Both the position numbers and the translations under genes were made by a program. The notes beneath the pieces were generated by a model. The model saw only the letters and a program-made list of their open reading frames with translations, had not been told where the DNA came from and made no database searches. Shown here one piece after another: positions 1 to 5,827 of a stretch of DNA of 5,827 nt (position 1 is its first letter; each line of letters opens with the position of its first letter). The stretch is from Candidatus Eiseniibacteriota bacterium (lineage in GTDB: Bacteria; Eisenbacteria; RBG-16-71-46), in contig VBPB01000381.1 in the NCBI GenBank assembly GCA_005893365.1, positions 1 to 5,827 of the forward strand. The letters are read 5' to 3'.

Positions 1-1
1 C

Positions 2-931
2 GAGGCGCTGCTGGGCATGGGCGGGGCCCGGCTCTTCCCCGGCGCCGACGCCCGCTGGCTCAAGGGGGCCGCCCGCGAACCGCGCGACTTCAAGCTGGAG
101 GCCGAGGGGCGCGAGATGACCCTCAAGGCCGAGGCGATGCCGCTGCGCGACGAGGAAGGCGACGTCATGGGCTCGGTCATCCTCGCCGAGGCGATCTCGG
201 AGACCGAGGACGGCGAGTTCCAGAAGAAGATCGACCGGCTGGTCTCGCTGGGCGAGCTGTCGGCGTACGTCGCCCACGAGATCCGCAACCCCCTGACCGG
301 CATCCGCACCACCGTCCAGTTCGTGGGCTCCAAGTTCAAGGCGCGCGACCCGCGGCGCGGCGACCTGGAGGACGTCATCAAGGAGCTGGACCGGATCGAG
401 CAGATCATCACCGGACTGCTGATGTTCGCCCGCCCGCCGGCCGCCCGCCCGCAGCCGTGCGACCTGCACCAGGTGCTCGAGAAGACGCTGGCGATGATCG
501 AGCTCCAGCTCGGCGACGCGCAGGTGGTGCTGCACCGCGACTGGGCCGAGGACCTGCCGCTGGTCTACGCCGACGCCGACCTCACCCAGCAGGTGTTCCT
601 CAACCTCTGCCTCAACGCCATCCAGGCGATGCCCGAGGGCGGCGAGTTCCGGGCGGCGACCGGCGTGCGGCGCTACCGCACCCGGCGCTCGATGGTGGAC
701 ATCTCGTTCAGCGACACCGGGGTCGGCATCCCGCGCGACCTGATCGAGAAGATCTTCGACCCGTTCTTCACCACCCGCTCGACCGGCACCGGCCTGGGGC
801 TGCCGATCTCGGTGCAGATCATGCGCGAGGTGGGCGGGGTCATCACCGCCAAGAACAACCCGGGCGGTGGCGCCACCTTCCGGGTCTCGTTCCCGATCCC
901 GGCCGAGCCGCCGGGCCGGCCCGAGGAGTGA
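2..931 (+). CDS. NtrB-like PAS sensor histidine kinase, 3' part (5' end outside window)
   Basis: Cytoplasmic transmitter half of a two-component sensor kinase. It should autophosphorylate on histidine and pass the phosphate to the regulator encoded directly after it. The frame is open from base 2, so the true start and the input domains lie upstream. The first ~60 visible residues look like the last strands of a PAS domain. Next is a HisKA dimerisation domain with H-box AYVAHEIRNPLTG; the phospho-accepting His codon is at 275-277. The HATPase_c domain follows, with N-box FLNLCLNAIQAMPEGG, G1 box DTGVGIP, F-box IFDPFFTTR and G2 box GTGLGLPI, and ends in the usual final strand. The stop is TGA at 929-931. 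The order matches soluble NtrB/AtoS/ZraS-type kinases that work with sigma-54 activators. No membrane segment is visible in this part; one may exist upstream. The ligand cannot be read from this fragment. Confidence 0.95.
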   Translation, partial: EALLGMGGARLFPGADARWLKGAAREPRDFKLEAEGREMTLKAEAMPLRDEEGDVMGSVILAEAISETEDGEFQKKIDRLVSLGELSAYVAHEIRNPLTGIRTTVQFVGSKFKARDPRRGDLEDVIKELDRIEQIITGLLMFARPPAARPQPCDLHQVLEKTLAMIELQLGDAQVVLHRDWAEDLPLVYADADLTQQVFLNLCLNAIQAMPEGGEFRAATGVRRYRTRRSMVDISFSDTGVGIPRDLIEKIFDPFFTTRSTGTGLGLPISVQIMREVGGVITAKNNPGGGATFRVSFPIPAEPPGRPEE

Positions 932-938
932 GGCCGCG

Positions 939-2309
<1,371 letters not shown>

Positions 2310-2350
2310 CACCCACCAGGAAGTTGGCACCGCTCGCCAGGCTCCATCGT

Positions 2351-2371
2351 GGTAATCGCTTAGCGATCACC
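2351..2371. promoter_or_regulatory. Imperfect palindrome: candidate activator (UAS) site or weak terminator after the regulator gene
   Basis: Arms GGTAATCGC (2351-2359) and GCGATCACC (2363-2371) are complementary except for one A-C mismatch, around a TTA centre. The dyad sits ~42 bases after the regulator stop and is centred ~187 bases upstream of the predicted sigma-54 start at 2548. That is a plausible distance for an enhancer-type site bound by an NtrC-family dimer. As RNA it would be a compact 9-bp hairpin followed by TTCTGTGT, a poor U-tract, so termination is possible but weaker. I do not recognise it as a known NtrC consensus. Confidence 0.4.
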
Positions 2372-2394
2372 TTCTGTGTAACCCACCATTCCGC

Positions 2395-2424
2395 TGACGC
2401 TTGATCGGGTTGTCCCCAGCGTCA
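2395..2424. promoter_or_regulatory. Second inverted repeat: candidate activator site or RNA hairpin
   Basis: The arms TGACGCT (2395-2401) and AGCGTCA (2418-2424) are perfectly complementary and separated by 16 bases. An inner GGG/CCC pair (2407-2409 with 2414-2416) closes a TTGT loop. The dyad is centred ~138 bases upstream of the predicted sigma-54 start. No T-tract follows, so a DNA operator or a structured RNA is more likely than a terminator. It shares no clear half-site with the 2351-2371 palindrome, so the two may not bind the same protein. Confidence 0.35.
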
Positions 2425-2494
2425 TCCACGCCGCTCCCGTGATCCTTCGAGCGCGCAGGAAACATTTTCATCTCATTTCCACAATCACTTGCAC

Positions 2495-2519
2495 TGACCG
2501 CAAAGGTCGGAGGCGACCT
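2495..2519. promoter_or_regulatory. Overlapping inverted repeats directly upstream of the -24 element
   Basis: AGGTCG (2504-2509) and CGACCT (2514-2519) form a perfect 12-base inverted repeat around GAGG. The left arm can alternatively pair with GACC at 2496-2499. The right edge is only two bases from the -24 element of the sigma-54-like promoter. A protein bound here could contact or block sigma-54 polymerase. If the region is instead transcribed from upstream, the two pairings would be mutually exclusive RNA hairpins. The function is inferred from position and symmetry only. Confidence 0.35.
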
Positions 2520-2521
2520 CA

Positions 2522-2537
2522 TGGCACGGCGGGTGCT
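2522..2537 (+). promoter_or_regulatory. Sigma-54 (-24/-12) promoter
   Basis: The sequence TGGCACG, four bases, GTGCT matches the consensus TGGCACG-N4-TTGC(A/T) at 11 of 12 defined positions, with GG and GC in the required 10-base register. The expected start of transcription is ~2548. The gene just upstream encodes a sigma-54 activator, and dyads lie 100-200 bases upstream, the typical place for its binding sites. A more AT-rich stretch (about 2460-2490) lies between the dyads and the promoter, where DNA bending would help looping. The next open frame downstream with a good ribosome site is the lysine-rich mini-ORF at 2661. The call rests on motif and context; a chance match in GC-rich DNA is possible but unlikely at this score. 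Confidence 0.72.
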
Positions 2538-2547
2538 GATGCCGCTG

Positions 2548-2660
2548 TGAGGCCGCGTGCATCGCTCGGGCGATGCGCGAGAGAGGCCGTCCGGGCCGCG
2601 AAGCCGGCGGCCGCCGACAAGCTTGCGGCGAGCGAACCTGAAACGAGGAGGTGATTCGGA
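2548..2660 (+). ncRNA. Structured 5' leader of a predicted short sigma-54 transcript
   Basis: Transcription from the sigma-54-like promoter would give a ~113-base leader before the mini-ORF. It contains a strong hairpin with arms 2556-2565 and 2570-2579 (nine Watson-Crick pairs, one G-U, loop TCGG). A second GC-rich hairpin has CGCCG (2612-2616) pairing with CGGCG (2626-2630) and CA/TG closing an AGCT loop, with one bulged A. The stretch 2585-2614 has several competing GGCC/CCGG pairings. ACCT at 2636-2639 could weakly pair with AGGT in the Shine-Dalgarno (2649-2652). With the hairpin at 2726-2760, the whole transcript would be ~220 bases, the size of a small RNA. No known RNA family is recognised. 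Confidence 0.4.
2646..2655 (+). promoter_or_regulatory. Near-perfect ribosome binding site for the lysine-rich mini-ORF
   Basis: AGGAGGTGAT is a 10-base uninterrupted complement to the 3' end of 16S rRNA. It ends 5 bases before the ATG at 2661, with GGAGG 9 bases from it. It is much stronger than the sites of the two-component genes and is the main reason to believe the 11-codon frame is translated. Confidence 0.8.
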
Positions 2661-2696
2661 ATGGCGAAGAAGAAGGCTGCCAAGAAGAAGAAGTAG
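2661..2696 (+). CDS. Lysine-rich micropeptide MAKKKAAKKKK (11 aa)
   Basis: A complete frame from ATG at 2661 to TAG at 2694-2696 encodes MAKKKAAKKKK: seven lysines in eleven residues, all AAG codons, otherwise only Met and Ala. It is below the size that gene finders call. It is supported by a near-perfect Shine-Dalgarno at correct spacing, a sigma-54-like promoter upstream and a hairpin starting 30 bases after the stop. The composition resembles the basic tails of histone-H1-like bacterial proteins, so binding of nucleic acid, polyphosphate or another polyanion is possible. A ribosome-pausing leader peptide is another option because of consecutive lysine codons. No plus-strand gene follows within 2.5 kb, which argues against a leader role. 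I recognise no characterised family; the function is unknown. Confidence 0.6.
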   Translation: MAKKKAAKKKK

Positions 2697-2725
2697 CCAC
2701 GCTGTCTTGACCTGGCACGTCCTCG

Positions 2726-2768
2726 GGGGATTGGTCGGCGTTCATCGTTGGCCAATCCCCGACTGTTT
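2726..2768 (+). terminator. Hairpin after the mini-ORF, probable terminator with weak U-tract
   Basis: GGGGATTGGTC (2726-2736) pairs with GGCCAATCCCC (2750-2760): eleven pairs, one of them G-U, with a 13-base loop. It is followed by GACTGTTT, which is T-containing but not a clean U-run. It starts 30 bases after the mini-ORF stop and would end the predicted sigma-54 transcript. It could also be a stabilising 3' structure rather than a true intrinsic terminator. Confidence 0.5.
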
Positions 2769-3139
2769 GGGATCGCTGAGCATCGTGCACTCCAACCTTC
2801 GTGATCCCGCGGACGTCCAGTGATGTGGAGGGAATCAGCCCCTCGCTGCGCAGCAGCCGCTCGGCAGTCATCGGAGCGGCACTCGCGATGTCAGCGTCTC
2901 AAAGGGCAGGCATCGCCAGTGCCGTTGGGCTGGAGGCTCAGCGCTAGGGCTGGCCGTCTTCCTCCAGTCGCAGAGCGACGGCTCGCCCAAGGATGGGTGA
3001 GCCGTTCGCGTTTGTTGGGAGGCGAGGTGGGGCGGCGTCTGGCGGGCGAAGGGACTCCCTTTCTAGGGCAACGCTCTGCGAGCCTGGGCAGATGGTGTGG
3101 CGGGCGATCAGCGGGCGTGGGGAGCGGGGCCGCTCAGAC
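2769..3139. other. Non-coding interval between convergent transcripts
   Basis: No frame here has both a ribosome site and protein-like composition. The 121-codon plus-strand frame from 2820 has no Shine-Dalgarno, is rich in Arg/Ser/Ala/Gly and runs into the end of the opposite-strand gene. Visible structure comprises a perfect 10-base palindrome GCTGCGCAGC (2845-2854), the strong hairpin at 2975-3009 and a small AAGGG/CCCTT hairpin (3049-3061). Otherwise I see nothing. Confidence 0.6.
2975..3016 (+). terminator. Strong hairpin with T-rich tail, probable (possibly bidirectional) terminator
   Basis: The left arm 2975-2988 (GCGACGGCTCGCCC) pairs with 2995-3009 (GGGTGAGCCGTTCGC) through about 14 pairs, with one G-T wobble and one bulged T, around the loop AAGGAT. 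On the plus strand GTTTGTT follows at once, the layout of an intrinsic terminator. It lies between the mini-ORF transcript and the convergent minus-strand gene that stops at 3140. In the minus direction the tail (TCTGCG) is poor, so it best fits plus-strand read-through, with a possible secondary role for the opposite gene. Confidence 0.6.
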
Positions 3140-5056
3140 TCACCGCATGATGACCGCGCGCGCCACGGCGACATGCTCGCCCTGACGCAGGCGGACGGCG
3201 TATATGCCAGCCGGCAGCCGCCCGCGCTCGCTGAATCGGACTTCGTGCGAGCCCGCTCCGAGCGCTCCGACCTCCCTCGACTGCACCAGGCGCCCGCGCA
3301 AGTCGTAGAGCTCGAGCGTCGCGGGCCCGCCGCTCGCCAGCGAGAACGCGACCACCGGGTCCCCCGCCGACGGGTTCGGCGTCAGGCCGCGGAGGGCGAA
3401 CTGGAGCGCCGGGACCTCCACCCATGCCTCATCGGTGTGAAGGAGGTCCCCGCCGAGGCGGTAGGCGAGCCGGTAGCCGTAGCGGGTGCCGGGGCTGACG
3501 GCGCGGTCCTCGTACACGAGCCACCCCGTCCCGTCCGCGGTCACCGAGGCCAGCGGCTCCCAGTCGGTCGCCTCGGTGCGCCGTTCGACCTCCGCCACCA
3601 GCGAGGCCATCCCCGACCCGTACCAGCGCAGGCGCACGCGGTCCGACTCGAAGGCCGCACTCGCCGTCGACAGGTCCACCGCCACCGGGCCATCCAGGGC
3701 GATGCGCAGCGCCCGCACGTGCTCACTGCGGTCATCCCAGGCCACGATCGCCCCGCCCACCCCGTCCGCCACGATTCGTGGGTTGCCGGACGGGGTGACG
3801 GTCGGGATGAAGCGTCCGTTGGCTGGCCATCCCGGGAAGAGGCTGCCGTCCCCGGTCAGGTGCTGCACGGCAACCCGTTCGTCGAAGCCCTGGGTATTAT
3901 TCAGCCAATCCCAGCACAGGTAGGCGCCCTCCGTGAGGTCCGCTGCCAGGTCCGGGAAGCTGTCGAAGGTGGCGGTGTTATCGGTGACTCGCAGCCCGTC
4001 CACCGGCCAGCCGGGCTGGCGCGATCCGTCGCCGCGAATGCGCAGCGCGAAGATCTCGTCGTCGCCGAAGTCGCGATAGTCATCCCATACGAGGACCACG
4101 CCGCCGGCCCCGTCGGGCTCCATCCGAAGTCCCTGCCGCTCCCCTTGCGCCTGGCACACCACCACGCCGCCTTCGGGCCAGCCGGGGGCCGGGACGCCGT
4201 CGGCGGTGAAGCGCAGCAAGAAATAGAGGCTGTCGGCGCCGCCCCCCACCGTCGCCAGCGAGAGGTACGCGCCGCCGGTGCCGTCGGACATGATCTCGCG
4301 CCGTGCACGATCGGCGGCGATCCGCCGGCCGTTCTCCGGCCAGCCCGGGGCGAGCGCGCCCCCGGACGTAACCCGCTGGACGTAGGCGTCGAGCGGTCCG
4401 TCCCTCAGGTCTGCCCAGACGATCAACACCCCCCCCGCGCCGTCGGACGCGAGTTTCGGAGCCCCCTGCTCGCCGGGAAAGACACACACCGGCAGCCCAT
4501 TAGCCGGCCAACCGGGCGCAACCTGGCCGTCTGGCCCGAGATGCTGCAGGTAGATGTCGGGGGTTTGGTCATCCCAGGTCACGTAGACGCCGCCGGCTCC
4601 GTCCGGCAGCACCGCCGTCGCAAACTGAAGCCCGGCCGCCTGGGTTGCCGGCACCCCATTCACGGTCCAGCCCGGAGCGATGCTGCCATCGGCGAGGATG
4701 CGTTGGACGTACACGTCGACCTTGGTGCCCCCGGCGTTGCGAAAATCCGACCACGTGAGGAAGACGCCGCCGGATCCGTCCGCGACAATCGGCTGGTGCG
4801 GCAGGTCCAGTGTGCTGGGATCGGTGCAGACCGGGAGCCGATCGTCGTTGGACCCGCTGAGGCCGTTGCGCCTGTCGCCCCAGCAGATGAAGGCGCCGCC
4901 CGCCCCATCGGGGGCGATGGTTGGCCCACGCGCCAAACAGGCCGAGCACAGCAGTCGGCCTTCCGGCGGCCAGTCGGCGGCCGCCCGGCCCGCGCCCGCG
5001 GGGCAGGCCGCGAGCCACACGAGCCCGAGGACGGCGGCGTTGCGGAGCGTCATCAT
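3140..5056 (-). CDS. Exported beta-propeller-like repeat protein with type IX secretion C-terminal sorting domain
   Basis: Predicted secreted or surface protein of 638 residues. I choose the tandem ATGs at 5056/5053: they start the signal sequence (MMTLRNAAVLGLVWLAAC...), and AGGGA lies 3 bases upstream. An ATG at 5098 and a GTG at 5194 would put a non-signal-like extension in front. Residues ~45-455 hold about eight ~53-60-residue repeats. Each has a DG(A/S)GG...W(D/A/S)D strand pair, and most are followed by a variable-QR/L-DG...PGWP.NG turn; this suggests a beta-propeller. Residues ~458-549 look like a fibronectin-III fold. Residues ~550-638 are a typical Por/FlgD-Ig-like sorting domain (TPNPSAG...LYDLRGRLV...LPAGIYAVRL). 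This domain directs export across the outer membrane in the FCB group, with cleavage or anchoring. The signal is ambiguous: LAAC at 15-18 is a good lipobox, but A-x-A sites follow at 25-27. The ligand is unknown. The gene runs divergently from the oxidase-like gene. Confidence 0.9.
   Translation of the reverse strand: MMTLRNAAVLGLVWLAACPAGAGRAAADWPPEGRLLCSACLARGPTIAPDGAGGAFICWGDRRNGLSGSNDDRLPVCTDPSTLDLPHQPIVADGSGGVFLTWSDFRNAGGTKVDVYVQRILADGSIAPGWTVNGVPATQAAGLQFATAVLPDGAGGVYVTWDDQTPDIYLQHLGPDGQVAPGWPANGLPVCVFPGEQGAPKLASDGAGGVLIVWADLRDGPLDAYVQRVTSGGALAPGWPENGRRIAADRARREIMSDGTGGAYLSLATVGGGADSLYFLLRFTADGVPAPGWPEGGVVVCQAQGERQGLRMEPDGAGGVVLVWDDYRDFGDDEIFALRIRGDGSRQPGWPVDGLRVTDNTATFDSFPDLAADLTEGAYLCWDWLNNTQGFDERVAVQHLTGDGSLFPGWPANGRFIPTVTPSGNPRIVADGVGGAIVAWDDRSEHVRALRIALDGPVAVDLSTASAAFESDRVRLRWYGSGMASLVAEVERRTEATDWEPLASVTADGTGWLVYEDRAVSPGTRYGYRLAYRLGGDLLHTDEAWVEVPALQFALRGLTPNPSAGDPVVAFSLASGGPATLELYDLRGRLVQSREVGALGAGSHEVRFSERGRLPAGIYAVRLRQGEHVAVARAVIMR
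3692..4924 (-). repeat. Eight-fold internal repeat region coding propeller-like blades
   Basis: Within the exported protein the motif DGxGGxxxxW(x)D recurs. Its Trp positions are near residues 59, 102, 161, 214, 324, 382 and 440, plus a degenerate copy near 267 where Leu replaces Trp. Spacing is 53-59 residues except the first interval, which is only 43. At DNA level this is a run of related GCC-GCC-GGx-CCG-TC blocks about 160-175 bases apart on the plus strand. Copies are diverged, so this is an old protein-level duplication rather than a recent tandem array. Confidence 0.85.
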
Positions 5057-5260
5057 GATTCCCTGGAGCGAGCCGTGTGGTGCGGACCCGCCATTCATGG
5101 TACACGGCCGCAAGGTGCGGGGCTGCAAAAAAAAGACTTGACGACCGGCAGGCTCAGCGCCAGCCTCCCGCCAGCAACCTGCCCGCCGCCGCACGGGCCC
5201 TCGTTGCCTTCCCGGCGGGGCGCCGCAGCGCCAACCCGATTCCCCCGCATGGAGGTCGCC
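5057..5260. promoter_or_regulatory. Divergent intergenic region between the two secreted-protein genes
   Basis: These 204 bases must hold the promoters for both flanking genes unless they are read from outside. An A8 tract (5127-5134) is the only AT-rich element. On the plus strand TTGACG (5138-5143) looks like a -35 box, but the hexamer 17 bases on (CAGCCT) is a poor -10. On the minus strand 5188-5173 gives a 9-of-12 sigma-54-type match (CGGCGGG, 4 bases, TTGCT) with a predicted start near 5162. CGGCG-GGG-CGCCG near 5215-5228 could form a small hairpin in the plus-strand leader. None of these is strong. Confidence 0.35.
5251..5256 (+). promoter_or_regulatory. Ribosome binding site fixing the start of the oxidase-like gene
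   Basis: GGAGGT lies 4 bases before the ATG at 5261. An in-frame ATG at 5249 overlaps this site and has no good Shine-Dalgarno of its own, so 5261 is the preferred start. Confidence 0.75.
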
Positions 5261-5827
5261 ATGGCCGCCCAGGACGCGCTATCCCGGTCGCGCACGATCC
5301 CCTTTCGTCCCTCTCTCCTCGCCCTCGCCTCAATCCTGGTCCTCGCCCCCGGGCGGGACGCGGCAGCCCATCCCGGGCAGTGGTCGTCGTCGAACCAACG
5401 CTCCCACATCCAGGTCCACATGGCGCTCGTGCGCGGGGACGGGACCAACTATCACAGTCGAATCCTGACGTGGGATGGGCGCGGGACGGACGGCGGCCCT
5501 GGCGAGGAGATCGGCTGGTCGCGGGGGTCGGAAGTCTGCGGCACGGACGCGTGGAGCTCGTTCACGTTCGGCCTCGGGACCTGGAGCCCGGGCGCCAAGA
5601 TCTTCTGCGACGGTCACACCCACCTGGCAACCGGTGAGCTCCTTTCGGCCGGCGGGGACGACGAGGTCAACGATCGGGGCATCCGGGACGCCCGCACCTA
5701 CCAGGCCGGCGGCTCCGGGGCCGGGAGTTGGACGGCGGGAGCGAAGATGAACCGCGAGCGGTTCTATCCGACCGTGACGGCCCTCCGGGATGGGCGCGCC
5801 ATCGCCGTGGGGGGGTCACGTTCACCG
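5261..5827 (+). CDS. Galactose/glyoxal oxidase-like secreted kelch protein, N-terminal part (3' end outside window)
   Basis: An open frame from ATG at 5261 runs without a stop to the window edge (189 codons). Residues 1-36 are an export signal: basic start, hydrophobic core LLALASILVLA, Ala-rich cleavage site near AAA-H. The mature part matches the start of the radical-copper oxidase propeller. A first blade strand (SHIQVHMALVRGDG..HSRILTW) leads to FCDGHTHLATGELLSAGGD at 115-133 and then MNRERFYPTVTALRDGRAIAVGGS at 163-186. In galactose oxidase the equivalent Cys228 and Tyr272 form the thioether Tyr-Cys copper cofactor; here they are Cys116 and Tyr169. The RFYPTV form is closer to glyoxal oxidases (RWYPT) than to galactose oxidase. 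The family oxidises alcohols or aldehydes with O2, giving H2O2. The remaining copper ligands (a Tyr and two His) lie beyond the window, so activity cannot be judged. It is probably secreted; a C-terminal sorting domain like its neighbour's is possible but unseen. Confidence 0.87.
   Translation, partial: MAAQDALSRSRTIPFRPSLLALASILVLAPGRDAAAHPGQWSSSNQRSHIQVHMALVRGDGTNYHSRILTWDGRGTDGGPGEEIGWSRGSEVCGTDAWSSFTFGLGTWSPGAKIFCDGHTHLATGELLSAGGDDEVNDRGIRDARTYQAGGSGAGSWTAGAKMNRERFYPTVTALRDGRAIAVGGSRSP

Noticed and set aside
2325..2340. TGGCACC at 2325-2331 as a sigma-54 -24 element
   Set aside because: The GC doublet is two bases out of register; sigma-54 spacing is strict.
2713..2728. TGGCACG at 2713-2719 as a second -24 element
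   Set aside because: The -12 position reads CGGGG with no GC doublet in register, so it fails as a sigma-54 promoter.
2485..2871. 128-codon minus-strand frame, and a 78-codon minus-strand frame at 2519-2755
   Set aside because: Both run antisense through the promoter, hairpins and lysine codons (giving an artificial Phe-rich stretch); no Shine-Dalgarno or recognisable domain.
2820..3185. 121-codon plus-strand frame
   Set aside because: No ribosome site, non-protein-like Arg/Ser/Gly composition, and its end overlaps the conserved C-terminus of the opposite gene.
3486..3923. 145-codon plus-strand frame opposite the exported protein
   Set aside because: Antisense shadow over the fibronectin-III-like and repeat region; Ser/Thr/Arg-rich with no domain.
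3692..4924. Regular repeats considered as a CRISPR or DNA tandem array
   Set aside because: The repeats are diverged, in frame, spaced as protein blades and encode a conserved DGxGG...W motif; there are no identical repeats with unique spacers.
5077..5637. 186-codon plus-strand frame overlapping the start of the oxidase-like gene
   Set aside because: Arg/Pro/Gly/His-rich shadow. The neighbouring frame from 5261 has a ribosome site, a signal peptide and radical-copper oxidase motifs and stays open to the window end.

Overview
The window is uniformly GC-rich and has third-position GC codon bias. It carries a secreted protein with a C-terminal type IX secretion (Por/FlgD-Ig-like) sorting domain next to an NtrB/NtrC-type two-component pair. 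This combination fits a GC-rich member of the Fibrobacterota-Chlorobi-Bacteroidota superphylum or a neighbouring candidate phylum; Candidatus Eisenbacteria is my best guess. That placement is inferred from protein style and composition only, as there is no rRNA or marker gene here.

Layout. (1) 2-2309, plus strand: the 3' part of a PAS/HisKA/HATPase histidine kinase, then after a 7-base gap a complete NtrC-family response regulator (receiver, AAA+ sigma-54 activator domain, Fis-type helix-turn-helix). (2) 2310-3139: about 830 bases with no conventional gene but much structure. It holds two inverted repeats, a third compound inverted repeat, an 11-of-12 match to the sigma-54 -24/-12 promoter, a roughly 110-base structured leader, a near-perfect Shine-Dalgarno, an 11-residue lysine-rich mini-ORF (MAKKKAAKKKK), a hairpin just after it, and a strong terminator-like hairpin further on. 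(3) 3140-5056, minus strand: a 638-residue exported protein with about eight propeller-blade-like repeats, a fibronectin-III-like domain and a type IX sorting domain. (4) 5057-5260: a divergent intergenic region. (5) 5261-5827, plus strand, running off the end: the N-terminal part of an exported galactose/glyoxal-oxidase-like (kelch, radical-copper) protein that retains the Cys and Tyr expected to form the Tyr-Cys cofactor.

How the parts may work together. The kinase would phosphorylate the NtrC-like regulator. Just downstream of the regulator gene lie dyads at activator-site distance from a sigma-54 promoter, and that promoter drives a very small transcript whose only evident coding content is the lysine-rich peptide. 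A self-contained module of sensor, sigma-54 activator and basic micropeptide (or small RNA) is the most unusual thing here. The promoter, ribosome binding site and mini-ORF are seen directly; the regulatory link is inference. The two secreted proteins at the right look like ordinary cell-surface or extracellular accessory proteins with no obvious tie to the regulatory module.
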